Positions 34,526 through 44,007 of a stretch of DNA of 64,000 bases are shown one piece after another. The stretch's first letter is position 1, and each line of letters opens with the position of its first letter. The stretch comes from Taibaiella sp. (GTDB lineage Bacteria; Bacteroidota; Bacteroidia; Chitinophagales; Chitinophagaceae). The notes beneath the pieces are model-generated. The model saw only the letters and a list, made by a program, of their open reading frames with translations, did not search any database and was not told the DNA's origin. Where the stretch lies: NCBI GenBank assembly GCA_019638495.1, contig JAHBTQ010000001.1:1231408-1295407 (forward strand). The letters run 5' to 3'. A program made the position numbers and the translations under genes.

Positions 34526-35170
34526 TTAGATATTTGTTGCTACGGTAGTGAATGCTTCTCGTAGGCCCTTAGCGCAATCGCTTATTAATTGCCTGTTCAG
34601 TTCGCTAAAGTCTGGCACTCGAGCCACAATCTTCACCTTGCCGTACTGCTCTATGAAGGTCTCTGATGAATCATTGCGCTCACCGTTCATCACCAGCCCA
34701 AGGATATTAATCCCTCTTGCCCGTAGCACCTCTATGCTCATGAGTGTATGGTTGATGCTGCCCAGGTAGTTGCGCGAAACGAGTAGGGTAGGGAGGTGGT
34801 AGTGGGCAATAAAGTCGGCCATAGTAGTGGTCTGGCCCATGGGAGAGTGCACACCTCCCGCGGTTTCCACCAGCAGCAACTTATCTGTTTCCGGCCGATT
34901 AAATTTTTGGAAGTCTATTTCTAACCCTTCAGCCGCGGCCGCGGTGTGTGGCGATGCCGGCATTTGGAGCACTACGGCTTCCGGGTGAACCCTTGACCCG
35001 CCATCGGTTATCAGTGTGCGTACTGTAGCAGCATCTCGCTCTTCTACACCCGCCTGTACAGGTTTCCAGTAGTCTGCGTCTATGGCCTCTGCGATGACAG
35101 CCGACGCAATGGTCTTACCTATGCCGGTATGTATTCCCGCAATCGCGATGGTATTTTGCCATCCATTCAT
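34526..35170 (-). CDS. bioD: Dethiobiotin synthase
   Basis: The 214-residue enzyme closes the ureido ring of dethiobiotin from diaminopelargonate, CO2 and ATP. The P-loop GIHTGIGKT (12-20) matches the family GTDTxVGKT. The WKPVQAG motif and VETAGGVHSPM loop, which bind the substrate and Mg-ATP, are present. Its start overlaps the end of bioF by 4 bp, so the pair is translationally coupled. bioB lies ahead of bioF. bioA, bioC and bioH are not seen here. Confidence 0.94.
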   Translation of the reverse strand: MNGWQNTIAIAGIHTGIGKTIASAVIAEAIDADYWKPVQAGVEERDAATVRTLITDGGSRVHPEAVVLQMPASPHTAAAAEGLEIDFQKFNRPETDKLLLVETAGGVHSPMGQTTTMADFIAHYHLPTLLVSRNYLGSINHTLMSIEVLRARGINILGLVMNGERNDSSETFIEQYGKVKIVARVPDFSELNRQLISDCAKGLREAFTTVATNI

Positions 35171-36279
35171 ACGCTCAGATGTTTAACTAGCAGATCTACC
35201 TGCTCCTCAGTATTGAATGCATGCAGACAGAAGCGAATTCGCTCTTTGCCCGCCGGCACAGTAGGGCTCAATATAGGCTTCACCAGGAAGCCAGCCTGCT
35301 GCAGCGTAGCCGCCAGTCGCTTGGCGCTGTCGTTAGTGCCCGCTATCAGGGCCTGTATAGGAGTGTGACTTTCAATAAAACCCACGATTCCTGCTTCTGT
35401 CATTTTTTGCCGGAATCTGGCAATGAAATCGTGCAGTGGCTTGTTGGAGAAGCCGGGCGCCTGCAGGTAGTGGTATGCGTTATTAATATCCTGTATAGAC
35501 TGTGGTGGCAGCGCTGTGGTGTAGATAAATGTGCGGGCAAAGTTGACGAGATATTCCCGCAGCAATTTAGACCCAACTACTGCCGCTCCGTGTGTGCCCA
35601 GCGCCTTGCCAAAGGTGTGAACGCGCGCAAACACGCGCGAATGCAGGTCCAGGTTACAAACGAGCCCCTCTCCACTCATTCCTATCACCCCGGTTGCATG
35701 AGCCTCATCGACGATCAGTTGCGCGCCATAGCGCTCACAGAGGTCTACTATCTCGCGCAGTGGTGCCATGTCGCCATCCATAGAGTATACAGACTCTACA
35801 ACCACTATAGCCATCTGATGCCCTTTTGCGAGCTGCATTTCCAGGTCCAGCAGGTTATTGTGGGCGAAACGCAGTTTATTATGACATGCCGCCAGCCTTA
35901 TGCCGTCAATGATACTGGCATGGCAAAGCTCGTCGTAGATGAAGGTGGTGTTTCGAGCGGCTATAGACGATAGCAAGCCAAGGTTGGCATCATAGCCCGA
36001 GTTGAATATCAGCGCAGCCTCAGCCCCGTGAAATTCTGCAATGAGCTCTTCGGTTTCCTCTATAAATCGGCTGTTGCCGGATATAAGGCGGGAACCGGTA
36101 GATCCTGTGGGACTCGATGGTTCACAAATAAAGGAGGACAATACACCACTCGTGGCTATACCCAGGTAGTCGTTAGACCGGAAGTCTATACCATATTGTG
36201 TTTGTGGCAGGCGACGCAGGTTTCCCAGTTCCACACGCTCGCTCAGGCGCCCGCCAAGGTATTGATCAACAGGGTTCAT
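35167..36279 (-). CDS. bioF: 8-amino-7-oxononanoate synthase (BioF)
   Basis: The 370-residue protein joins pimeloyl-ACP/CoA and alanine using pyridoxal phosphate. The fold-type I signature is clear: [12 protein letters not shown], then [11 protein letters not shown], the DEAHATGV motif with the cofactor-binding Asp and His, and [12 protein letters not shown] with the Schiff-base lysine at about 225. Close relatives (serine palmitoyltransferase, KBL) share these, but the bioB and bioD neighbours favour BioF. It overlaps bioB by 14 bp and bioD by 4 bp, so all three are one operon. The protein is slightly short for BioF (about 380-390 is usual), with no gap visible. Confidence 0.93.
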   Translation of the reverse strand: MNPVDQYLGGRLSERVELGNLRRLPQTQYGIDFRSNDYLGIATSGVLSSFICEPSSPTGSTGSRLISGNSRFIEETEELIAEFHGAEAALIFNSGYDANLGLLSSIAARNTTFIYDELCHASIIDGIRLAACHNKLRFAHNNLLDLEMQLAKGHQMAIVVVESVYSMDGDMAPLREIVDLCERYGAQLIVDEAHATGVIGMSGEGLVCNLDLHSRVFARVHTFGKALGTHGAAVVGSKLLREYLVNFARTFIYTTALPPQSIQDINNAYHYLQAPGFSNKPLHDFIARFRQKMTEAGIVGFIESHTPIQALIAGTNDSAKRLAATLQQAGFLVKPILSPTVPAGKERIRFCLHAFNTEEQVDLLVKHLSV

Positions 36280-37273
36280 GTTCCATTACATTCTTGCGGT
36301 TGGCCGGATGCCCGTCGGCAAAAGCTGCCTTGGGAGTAAGGCCGAGCGTACGGAACATCTCCATGTCTTGGTTGAACGCCGGATTGCCCGTGGTAAGCAG
36401 TTTGTCGCCCGCAAATATGGAATTGGCACCCGCCATGAAACACATTGCCTGCTCAGAAACAGACATCTCCAACCTCCCGGCAGACAAACGAACGGCAGCA
36501 GCGGGCATTACTATGCGTGCAGTGGCTACCATGCGCACCAGTTCGTCGAACGGTACACGTTTGTTTCCTGCCAGTGGTGTTCCCTCTACCGGCACCAGCG
36601 CGTTTATGGGCACTGATTCGGGATGTTGGGGCATATTGGCCAGTGTATGCAGCATGCCTATGCGATCCTCGTCTGTTTCGCCAAGGCCGATTATGCCTCC
36701 GCTGCAAACCGAAATACCAGCCTTTCGAACATTGTTCAATGTGTTCAAACGGTCGTCGTAGGTGCGTGTTGTTATTATTTCGGAGTAGTGTTCCTCAGAA
36801 GTGTCAATATTGTGGTTGTAGGCATAGAGTCCGGCATCTGCCAGCTTTTCTGCCTGCTGGGGGGTAAGCATGCCCAGCGTGCAGCACACTTCCATATCCA
36901 GCTTGTTTACCTCCTTCACCATGTCCAGCACACGGTCAAAGTCGCGATTGTCGCGCACTTCGCGCCAGGCGGCACCCATGCAGAAGCGGGATGCGCCGCC
37001 GGCCTTTGCGTTCTTTGCGGCAGTTATCACTTCATCTGTTTTCATGAGGGCGTGTACCTTCACGTCAGTATGAAAGCGTGCTGCCTGCGGGCAATAAGCA
37101 CAGTCTTCAGAGCATCCGCCGGTCTTAATAGAAAGCAGGCTGCTTATCTGCACTTCGCCCAGCTTGTGGTGAGCACGGTGCACATCGGCAGCATCAAGTA
37201 CTAACTGTAGCAGTGGCCTGTAGTAAATGTCACGAATCTCTTCCCTGCTCCAATTGTTACGAATTTCACCCAT
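36266..37273 (-). CDS. bioB: Biotin synthase
   Basis: The 335-residue radical-SAM enzyme inserts sulfur into dethiobiotin. The [4Fe-4S]-SAM cysteines are Cys54, Cys58 and Cys61 in [14 protein letters not shown]. The [2Fe-2S] ligands are in [18 protein letters not shown] and the [15 protein letters not shown] segment, written here [11 protein letters not shown]. The later AGANSIFAG is typical of BioB. It is the first gene of bioB-bioF-bioD and overlaps bioF by 14 bp. The upstream 216-bp divergent gap contains a 9-nt inverted pair around TATCGCATTTCGATA (37376-37390), which could be a regulator site; BirA control is not shown. Confidence 0.96.
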   Translation of the reverse strand: MGEIRNNWSREEIRDIYYRPLLQLVLDAADVHRAHHKLGEVQISSLLSIKTGGCSEDCAYCPQAARFHTDVKVHALMKTDEVITAAKNAKAGGASRFCMGAAWREVRDNRDFDRVLDMVKEVNKLDMEVCCTLGMLTPQQAEKLADAGLYAYNHNIDTSEEHYSEIITTRTYDDRLNTLNNVRKAGISVCSGGIIGLGETDEDRIGMLHTLANMPQHPESVPINALVPVEGTPLAGNKRVPFDELVRMVATARIVMPAAAVRLSAGRLEMSVSEQAMCFMAGANSIFAGDKLLTTGNPAFNQDMEMFRTLGLTPKAAFADGHPANRKNVMEHEPC

Positions 37274-37489
37274 ATATAAGTAGGTTTTCAGGGGACGAAA
37301 CTATCTGATTTTACCGACTATGCCGAAATATATTTACTCAAACAATGTAATGTGTATAGGGCGGTTAACAATATGTATCGCATTTCGATATGGTGGGCGC
37401 GATGAAAAATCAGGCTTCGTTGAAAACCGAGGGCATTATCCTTACGTAAGTATCTATGTAAACGTTCCCAATCAATAAAATCAGCAATC

Positions 37490-37693
37490 ATGAAAGCAGT
37501 AAAACTAATTGCAGCCGGCCTTATCCTTATGGCCTCAGTCGGCAACCATTCTTATGCCGGCGAAAAAGGTAAAAAACATAAAAAACATGTTTGCACAGAA
37601 GCTTGCAAGAAGGAAGGCAAATGTGTGATGGCGCATGGTGAAAAAGGCCACACATGCACAGACGCCTGCAAGAAAGCAGAAAAGAAGATGTAG
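37490..37693 (+). CDS. Small secreted Cys/Lys/His-rich protein
   Basis: The 67-residue product has a signal peptide ending NHSYAG (about residue 24). The mature 43 residues hold two copies of (V/T)CT(E/D)ACKK, separated by GKCVMAHGEKGH, giving five Cys and several His in a Lys-rich context (KGKKHKKH). The pattern may bind metal or form disulfides. No family is recognised. A weak terminator follows. It diverges from bioB. Confidence 0.65.
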   Translation: MKAVKLIAAGLILMASVGNHSYAGEKGKKHKKHVCTEACKKEGKCVMAHGEKGHTCTDACKKAEKKM

Positions 37694-37727
37694 TTGGATT
37701 TGTGAAGAGTGGATGAATGGGGAAGGA

Positions 37728-37747
37728 GGCAATCTTGCCCCTTTTTT
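37728..37747 (+). terminator. Probable terminator of the Cys-rich small gene
   Basis: GGCAA (37728-37732) and TTGCC (37735-37739), inside a larger GGGG/CCCC pair, are followed by TTTTTT. The short stem makes it a moderate call. Confidence 0.5.
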
Positions 37748-37846
37748 GTTTTTGGCATAGTATTTGTTAATTAACTTTCACCTACACCTTATGAGAGATA
37801 TACCCATTTTCAAGTCGAAGCGCTTGTCGCATTGGAAATAGCGTTG

Positions 37847-39007
37847 CTAATCCGCTTCAACAAACATTTCTGCCGCTACCCTGTCTGCGAATAGCTTACC
37901 CTTGTCGGTAAGCTTCAGTACGCGTCCGTCTTGTATCATCCACTTCTTTTCCTGGAACAGGTGACTGCTTTTTTCTACTGTAGTGGCAGTTGTGGCATCC
38001 CATTTGCTAGTTATATGGTCCAGGTCGCAGCCCCACATGGTGCGCAGGGAGGTCATTATGTATTCGTTCAGGTGTTCGTACTCCTTTAGAGCCTCCTCCT
38101 CAAAGGTGGGCTTACCGTCTACCAATAGTCCTTTAGTATAAAGCGTGTTATTTGCTACATTCCACCGGCGTTTGTTGTACCCGTCGAATGAGTGTGCCGA
38201 AGGACCTATGCCCAGGTAGGGTAGTCCCCGCCAGTAGTTAGTATTGTGCACTGCATACCTGCCGGGTAGTGCCAGGTTCGATATTTCATAGTGTTCAAAA
38301 CCCATCTCGCGGGCTGTCTCCATCAGTATCTCAAATTGTCCTGCAGCCTGGTTGCTGTCCACTGGCTGTGCCTTGTGATTGGCTATGGCGTGATGAAGGG
38401 CAGTGCGCTCTTCCACTGTAAGTGCATAAGACGAAAAATGCGGAATAGCCAGCTCCTTCACTTTAGCCAGGTTTTGCTTCCAGGCATTGTCGTCCATTCC
38501 GGGCACGCCATATATCAGGTCTATGGTAAGCAGTTCAAATCCGGTGTCCTGTGCGCCCTTTATGGCAGCGTCTGCCTGCTGGGCAGTGTGGGCGCGCTTC
38601 ATATACTGTAAATCCTGCTCGCGAAATGACTGCACGCCAATGCTGAAGCGGTTCACGGGTGTGGAGCGGAGGCTTTTCAAGTAGTTGCGGTTCAGGTCGT
38701 CCGGGTTGGCCTCAAGGGTCACTTCTTTGAGTGTCTTTATGGTGTAGTTCTCATGTATGGCATCAACCAGCCTGTTTATCTCATCTGCCGATAGCAAAGA
38801 CGGAGTGCCACCACCGAAGTAAATGGTTTCTATTTCCCTGTCCTGCAGGTAGCGGCGCTGCATCTCTATTTCGGCCAGCATGGCCGTTAGCACATCCTCT
38901 TTGTACTTCAGTGACGTGGAAAAATGAAAGTTGCAATACACGCATGCTTGCCTGCAGAAGGGGATGTGCAGGTAAATGCCTGCTGAGTTGTGGCCGGAGG
39001 GTTCCAT
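37847..39007 (-). CDS. hemW: Radical SAM heme chaperone HemW
   Basis: The 386-residue protein belongs to the HemN/HemW group. The radical-SAM cysteines Cys18, Cys22 and Cys25 sit in IPFCRQACVYCNFHFS, and the family motifs YFGGGTPSLL, EANPDD, RFSIGVQSF, DLIYGVPG and the later YWRGLPYLGIGPSAHSF are present. HemW-type length and the CNFHFS sequence rather than the HemN motif support HemW over the oxygen-independent coproporphyrinogen oxidase. The ATG lies only 4 nt after a TACCTTTG box and the next in-frame Met is much farther in, so leaderless initiation is suspected. Confidence 0.9.
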   Translation of the reverse strand: MEPSGHNSAGIYLHIPFCRQACVYCNFHFSTSLKYKEDVLTAMLAEIEMQRRYLQDREIETIYFGGGTPSLLSADEINRLVDAIHENYTIKTLKEVTLEANPDDLNRNYLKSLRSTPVNRFSIGVQSFREQDLQYMKRAHTAQQADAAIKGAQDTGFELLTIDLIYGVPGMDDNAWKQNLAKVKELAIPHFSSYALTVEERTALHHAIANHKAQPVDSNQAAGQFEILMETAREMGFEHYEISNLALPGRYAVHNTNYWRGLPYLGIGPSAHSFDGYNKRRWNVANNTLYTKGLLVDGKPTFEEEALKEYEHLNEYIMTSLRTMWGCDLDHITSKWDATTATTVEKSSHLFQEKKWMIQDGRVLKLTDKGKLFADRVAAEMFVEAD

Positions 39008-39011
39008 GGCG

Positions 39012-39019
39012 CAAAGGTA
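39012..39019 (-). promoter_or_regulatory. -7 promoter box of hemW
   Basis: TACCTTTG on the minus strand, only 4 nt before the ATG (39005-39007). Confidence 0.5.
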
Positions 39020-39118
39020 GTGGCTTGGAGAAAAGAAGACTTCACAGACTTTGGTTCATATTGCAGTACTGGCTATGTAGGTTTCTCTTTCGTCTCACGG
39101 GGATATGGCCGGGAGGGG

Positions 39119-39152
39119 TTTGTCCATTTTATCCCGCTCACCCTTACTTTTG
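39119..39152 (+). promoter_or_regulatory. Promoter of the E1 dehydrogenase gene
   Basis: TTTG at 39119-39122 and TActTTTG at 39145-39152 (22-nt spacing), 19 nt before the ATG at 39172. Confidence 0.5.
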
Positions 39153-39171
39153 CACGCAAATACTCAATTAA

Positions 39172-41148
39172 ATGCAGTTTGACCGTAGAGGCCTGGATGA
39201 TTCGTTGCTCATACAGCTATATACAGAGTTAGTGCGCCCGCGCATGATAGAAGAAAAAATGCTGGTGCTGCTGCGCCAGGGCAGAATCAGTAAATGGTTC
39301 AGTGGTATAGGGCAGGAGGCCATTTCGGTAGGTGCTACTATGGCGCTGGATGAGGATGAATACGTGATGCCCCTGCACCGCAACCTGGGTGTATTTACGG
39401 TACGCAAGATGCCTTTCTCTAAATTGTTTATGCAGTGGCAGGGGCGCAAGGATGGCTTCAGCAAGGGGCGTGAGCGGTCTTTCCACTTCGGGGCGAATGA
39501 ATACCATATATGCGGCATGATATCGCACCTGGGCCCGCAACTGGCTATTGCAGACGGTGTGGCGCTGGCACATAAACTAAAGAAAGAACGTAAAGTATCC
39601 GTGGCATTCAGCGGCGACGGCGGCACCAGCGAAGGCGATTTTCATGAGGCGCTGAATACCGCTGCAGTATGGGGTCTGCCGGTTATTTTCATCATTGAGA
39701 ACAATGGTTACGGGCTAAGTACTCCTGTGAAGGAGCAGTTTGTATGCGAGCAGCTTGCAGATCGCGCTGCGGGCTATGGCATGCGCGGCATTACCATTGA
39801 TGGTAACAACATACTTGAAGTTTATAAAGAGATAACTAAGGCAAGGGCATACTGCATAGCAGAGCAAAAGCCGATTTTGATAGAGTGCATGACCTTTCGC
39901 ATGCGCGGGCACGAAGAGGCCAGCGGCGTGAAGTACGTGCCGAAGGAGCTTTTTGAAGAGTGGGGCAAGAAAGACCCTGTGGCCAACTTTGAGGCCTACC
40001 TCAAGGAACAGAAGGTACTCACGGATGCGAAGATCGCAGCCATCCGCGAAAGCATACAGAAAGAGATAGAAGACGGGCTGGCGTTGGGGTTTGAAGCGCC
40101 GCCGGTAACGCCCGATACGGCAGAAGAAGTAGCCGATGTTTATGCACCGGCCACGCTCCCTGCAATTGCTCCGCCGGATGCAGGTAGCGAAAAGAAATTC
40201 ATACAGGCCATCAGCGAAGGGCTGAAGCAGAGCATGGAAACCTTCCCTCAGCTGGTGCTGATGGGGCAGGACATTGCCGAGTATGGTGGTGCGTTTAAGG
40301 TTACCGAAGGATTTGTGCCTATGTTTGGCAAGGAGCGCGTGCGCAATACACCATTATGTGAGAGCGCCATTGTAGGCGCTGCGCTGGGCCTGTCCATCAA
40401 AGGGTTTAAGGCCATGATGGAGATGCAGTTTGCCGACTTCGTGACAGTGGGCTTTAACCAGATCATCAACAACCTGGCCAAGATCCATTACCGATGGGGG
40501 CAGAATGCTGATGTGGTGATTCGCATGCCTACGGGCGGTGGTGTGGGTGCAGGCCCATTCCACTCGCAGAGCAATGAGGCATGGTTTACCCATACACCCG
40601 GTCTTAAGGTGCTTTACCCATCTACACCCGAGGATGCAAAGGGGCTGCTGATATCGGCGTTTCGCGACCCCAACCCCGTTATGTTCTTTGAGCACAAGGC
40701 ACTTTACCGCAGTGTAAGCGGCATGGTGCCGGATAGCTACTACACTACCGAAATAGGCAAGGCGCGCCACGTGGCGGCAGGCGAGGATATTAGCATTATC
40801 ACCTATGGTATGGGTGTACATTGGGCCGCAAATTATGCCGCCACTCATCCTGATGTGTCGATAGACATACTTGATTTGCGTACACTGCTACCTTTGGACT
40901 ATGACGCAATACGCGAGGCGGTGGGGCGCACGGGCAAGGTGTTGCTGCTGCATGAAGACACGCTGTTTGGTGGGCTGGGTGGCGAGATAGCAGCCTGGAT
41001 CGCAGAGCATTGCTTTGAATCGCTGGATGCACCAATAGTACGTTGTGCCAGTCTAGATACCCCGGTTCCGTTTGCGATAGAGCTGGAACAGAATTTCCTG
41101 GCTAACAGCCGACTGGATGCCGCCGTGCAAAAGCTGATGGCCTATTAA
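39172..41148 (+). CDS. Fused alpha/beta E1 component of 2-oxoacid dehydrogenase (branched-chain type)
   Basis: This 658-residue protein joins the E1 alpha and beta chains in one polypeptide. The alpha half (1-320) has the thiamine diphosphate motif GDGG (148-151) ... ENN (176-178), with GDFHEALNTAAVW between. The beta half (from about 340, FIQAISEGLKQSM) has LMGQDIAEYGGAFKVTEG, FADFVTVGFNQI and a C-terminal transketolase domain (ISIITYGMGVHWA). Such fusions are common in Bacteroidota and act on branched-chain 2-oxoacids or pyruvate; the sequence alone does not separate these. E2 and E3 genes are not adjacent. A good promoter lies upstream; hemW diverges. Confidence 0.92.
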   Translation: MQFDRRGLDDSLLIQLYTELVRPRMIEEKMLVLLRQGRISKWFSGIGQEAISVGATMALDEDEYVMPLHRNLGVFTVRKMPFSKLFMQWQGRKDGFSKGRERSFHFGANEYHICGMISHLGPQLAIADGVALAHKLKKERKVSVAFSGDGGTSEGDFHEALNTAAVWGLPVIFIIENNGYGLSTPVKEQFVCEQLADRAAGYGMRGITIDGNNILEVYKEITKARAYCIAEQKPILIECMTFRMRGHEEASGVKYVPKELFEEWGKKDPVANFEAYLKEQKVLTDAKIAAIRESIQKEIEDGLALGFEAPPVTPDTAEEVADVYAPATLPAIAPPDAGSEKKFIQAISEGLKQSMETFPQLVLMGQDIAEYGGAFKVTEGFVPMFGKERVRNTPLCESAIVGAALGLSIKGFKAMMEMQFADFVTVGFNQIINNLAKIHYRWGQNADVVIRMPTGGGVGAGPFHSQSNEAWFTHTPGLKVLYPSTPEDAKGLLISAFRDPNPVMFFEHKALYRSVSGMVPDSYYTTEIGKARHVAAGEDISIITYGMGVHWAANYAATHPDVSIDILDLRTLLPLDYDAIREAVGRTGKVLLLHEDTLFGGLGGEIAAWIAEHCFESLDAPIVRCASLDTPVPFAIELEQNFLANSRLDAAVQKLMAY

Positions 41149-41356
41149 TTTGGGAATTAGGAATTGGGGATTGGGAATTAGGATTGTGATTTGGAGTTTG
41201 CTCTTTGTGTCCTGAATTAGATTTGTCCTTTTTGACCCTTGTGCAATGCCTTAGTGTTCTTTGTGTTAAGCTTTGTTTTGGGAACATGTGATTTGGCTTT
41301 TGGAATTTGTGATTTGAAAATTGTTTTTTGTTCTACATTCGTTTCTGAAACTGGAA

Positions 41357-42199
41357 ATGGTGAAACTCAGGCACATATTCGTTGTTTCGGCGTTCGCGCT
41401 GGCCTCCTGCGGTGGTGACGGCCAGGCGCCAAAGGGGCCTATTGTGCTCGGTGATTCGTCTATGATCGTTACCGAGTCGGACAAGGAGCAACTTAAAGAC
41501 CTTGTTACAGATCTCACACCGGTAATTCCGCCTGCAGAGGATAAGGAACAGGAACCGGAAAAACCTGCTGCCGACACGGCAAAACCCGCCGAGGCCGCAA
41601 CTGCAGAAGCGCCAAAACCGGCAGAGCAGAAGGCCCAGCCGCTGCCCTCTGGCCCCGGCCTGCGGGCAGAGTTTTCTGAAGTTACCGTTTTTATTCCCGG
41701 TCTATCAGTTAAGCAGCATGGTCGCGCAGATCTGCGTCGTGCAGGTGGAGCAACGTTTTCGCTCAGCTCCGGAAACCTCGATGGAGCTACCCTCCGTGTG
41801 TCTGGCAATGTGACTAAGGTGTCTCAGCGCTACCAGACCATCATTGTGCTGAAGAGTAGCCTTGGCGATATAGCGCTTGATGCGCTCGTACATACTGCTT
41901 CATGGGAGACCATCAAGGGCAACAACAATACTTACGCAATTGATGTGCCCACGAGCCGCGATGCGGAATATGATAAAGCCAGCGGTTCCAGTATACGCCT
42001 TGCTGTGCAGCGGGAGGCCCGCCAGCGTCGCCTTAGCCGCCAGAAGACGCAGCACCTTTTGAACGAGGTGCGCAGCGTACGCTCTACCAACCAGAAGCCG
42101 CTAAGCGTTGTGGTGCGCTCTGTAATGTGGAAGATCGATGGCAAGGATGAGCGTGGCAGGCCCTACTCAAAGCAGGTGCGCCTGGACATTCCGTATTAG
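41357..42199 (+). CDS. Lipoprotein with Pro/Ala-rich linker, unknown function
   Basis: I choose ATG 41357, which begins the signal sequence MVKLRHIFVVSAFALASC with lipidated Cys18; the longer frame from 41321 adds 12 residues without purpose. The mature protein (about 263 residues) has a Pro/Ala/Glu/Lys linker (about 45-100) and a C-terminal beta-rich basic domain (LRVSGNVTKVSQRYQTIIV, then Arg-rich QREARQRRLSRQ). I do not recognise the family. The linker suggests it reaches across the periplasm. The gap 41149-41356 before it holds GGAATTAGG/GGAATTGGG low complexity and no gene. Confidence 0.65.
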   Translation: MVKLRHIFVVSAFALASCGGDGQAPKGPIVLGDSSMIVTESDKEQLKDLVTDLTPVIPPAEDKEQEPEKPAADTAKPAEAATAEAPKPAEQKAQPLPSGPGLRAEFSEVTVFIPGLSVKQHGRADLRRAGGATFSLSSGNLDGATLRVSGNVTKVSQRYQTIIVLKSSLGDIALDALVHTASWETIKGNNNTYAIDVPTSRDAEYDKASGSSIRLAVQREARQRRLSRQKTQHLLNEVRSVRSTNQKPLSVVVRSVMWKIDGKDERGRPYSKQVRLDIPY

Positions 42200-42219
42200 T
42201 TGCGTTAATAAAATTGACC

Positions 42220-42939
42220 TTAATAGTGAATCGGATTGCCGTGTCGGTTTATATCGATGGGTACTATGCCTGTCTGAAGCGCGAACATTGCCAATGCCGT
42301 TCGGGTATTTACTTTCAACTTTCGGTATAGGTTTGTACGATAGGCTTCTACTGCCTCTTCGGAAACTTCGAGCCTGTTAGCAATTTCTTCCCATGTCATC
42401 TCTGTGCATACCAGCTTCAGCAGCTCCATTTCCTTATAGGTGATAGCAGGCAGGCCTACCTTTCCGTTCTTTATAGCTTCATACAGGTGCATTGTTTCAC
42501 TGTCAGGGTAGTATACCCCATAGTGATAGACAGATAGGATAGCAGCTACCATTTCGTCCGTGCTGCAGTTTTTAAGCATGTAGCCGTTGGCGCCATATAT
42601 CATCATGCGCACCAGGTAGTGTTCTATGTCAAAGACGGTAAACGCCAGAACGCCCATCTCTGGCCACCTGCGTTTCAGTTCCAGCATGGTGTCAAATCCG
42701 TTACGGCCCGGCATGCTTATGTCCAGGAGGCAAACATCCGGTTTGTGGGTTGCGCTTTCTATCTGGCTCAGCAGGTCATCGCCATCACTGGCCTGTATGT
42801 CCACCACTATCGTTTCATTGGGTAGTAACAGGCTACGGCGGGTTATGAGTGAGCTAATGCCTTCACGCACTATAGCATGGTCATCGGCATAGGCTACCCT
42901 TATGGTTGGTGGTTCGGTAGAGGTCAGGGGAATACGCAT
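42220..42939 (-). CDS. LuxR/NarL-family response regulator, paralog 1
   Basis: The 239-residue protein has a receiver domain (12-135) with Asp19-Asp20, phosphoacceptor Asp73, Thr101 and Lys123, and a C-terminal LuxR-type HTH (175-225): TYKEMELLKLVCTEMTWEEIANRLE and EAVEAYRTNLYRKL. The HTH lacks the usual RE(I/V)EVL and VKxH words, so it is a divergent member. It lies with its paralog at 43012-43701 and no histidine kinase is adjacent. The last residues (NRHGNPIHY) extend beyond the usual end. Confidence 0.88.
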   Translation of the reverse strand: MRIPLTSTEPPTIRVAYADDHAIVREGISSLITRRSLLLPNETIVVDIQASDGDDLLSQIESATHKPDVCLLDISMPGRNGFDTMLELKRRWPEMGVLAFTVFDIEHYLVRMMIYGANGYMLKNCSTDEMVAAILSVYHYGVYYPDSETMHLYEAIKNGKVGLPAITYKEMELLKLVCTEMTWEEIANRLEVSEEAVEAYRTNLYRKLKVNTRTALAMFALQTGIVPIDINRHGNPIHY

Positions 42940-43011
42940 AACTAATGTCAGTTAATGGTTTCATGGGCTTGGTTATGTAAAGATAGGGGAAATAAACGCC
43001 CGGGAAACAGC

Positions 43012-43701
43012 TTACGCGGCAGGTGTTAACTCCAGTGGAATTAGCCCTGTTTTTATTCCATAAACGGCAAGGGCTGTTCGTGTAGCCACTTCCAGTTTGC
43101 GAAAAAGGCTGACCCGCAGGCCGTCGATACTTGGTCTTGTTGTACCCATTTTTTCCGCTATCTCATCATATGTAAGGTCTGTACAAACAAACGGAAGGAA
43201 GTCTTGCTCAAGTTGCGTCAGTCGAGGTTCCCTGATTCTTCCCGTTTTTACTGCGTGTGCCAACTTCATCGTTGCCTGGTCGGCATAATACGCCCCGGTA
43301 TTGTAAACACTCAAAACACCTTTCAGAAGTTGCTCGCCTGAATTATTCTTTACGATAAATCCGTCTGCGCCGCGTGCTATCATGCGTATCAGGTGGTGTT
43401 CATTCTCAAATACTGTTATTGCCAGCACCCGCAGATGTTGCCATCTCTTTCTCAGTTCTACCATCGTATCAAAGCCATTCAGTCCGGGCATATGTATGTC
43501 CAGCAGACAAACATCAGGAAGTTCTTTTGCCTTCTCCAGTTTTTCTAAAAGCTCAAGGCCTGTTGATGCTTGTATGCATACTTCAATTTTTTCTTCTGTG
43601 CGGGCACTCATTTTTGTCAGAAGTTCGCAGAGTCCTTCGCGCACCATTGCATGATCATCGGCATACGCTACTCTGATGGTGGTGGGTGTACTGTTTCTCA
43701 T
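43012..43701 (-). CDS. LuxR/NarL-family response regulator, paralog 2
   Basis: The 229-residue protein (start at ATG 43701, giving the same TIRVAYADDHA beginning as paralog 1; an upstream start adds 23 Cys/Phe-rich residues) has phosphoacceptor Asp68, Thr96 and Lys118, and a divergent HTH (LTQLEQDFLPFVCTDLTYDEIAEKM, PSIDGLRVSLFRKL). The two regulators are clearly tandem duplicates: they share the YADDHA(I/M)VREG start, VCLLDI(S/H)MPG(R/L)NGFDTM and the ending (T)RTALA(M/V)(F/Y). Both lie on the minus strand 72 bp apart. The upstream 306-bp gap 43702-44007 is AT-rich, contains no visible gene and separates them from a divergent secreted protein. Confidence 0.88.
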   Translation of the reverse strand: MRNSTPTTIRVAYADDHAMVREGLCELLTKMSARTEEKIEVCIQASTGLELLEKLEKAKELPDVCLLDIHMPGLNGFDTMVELRKRWQHLRVLAITVFENEHHLIRMIARGADGFIVKNNSGEQLLKGVLSVYNTGAYYADQATMKLAHAVKTGRIREPRLTQLEQDFLPFVCTDLTYDEIAEKMGTTRPSIDGLRVSLFRKLEVATRTALAVYGIKTGLIPLELTPAA

Positions 43702-44007
43702 ATGTGTTGTTTTACTGGTGTTGAAAAATGTTTTACAAACTCGTAACATAAACTTACAAGATCCACACAAATTTTTTCCATGATAAAAGATGGTTTTTTT
43801 CGTCTTTTATCATGTATATACCTAAAAACATATGCTATACTTTTATCAAACTCATCTTTCACCTTAAAAAACATACTGCCTATGCACCATCAAAAACGTT
43901 TACCCCACTGACAACGGCCTACCGCCGTTCCCCGCTTGTTCCTTTTCCGCTGATGATCGTTACTACTGCATTCCCAAGTATTCTTCACAGTATAACTCAA
44001 ATCAAAC

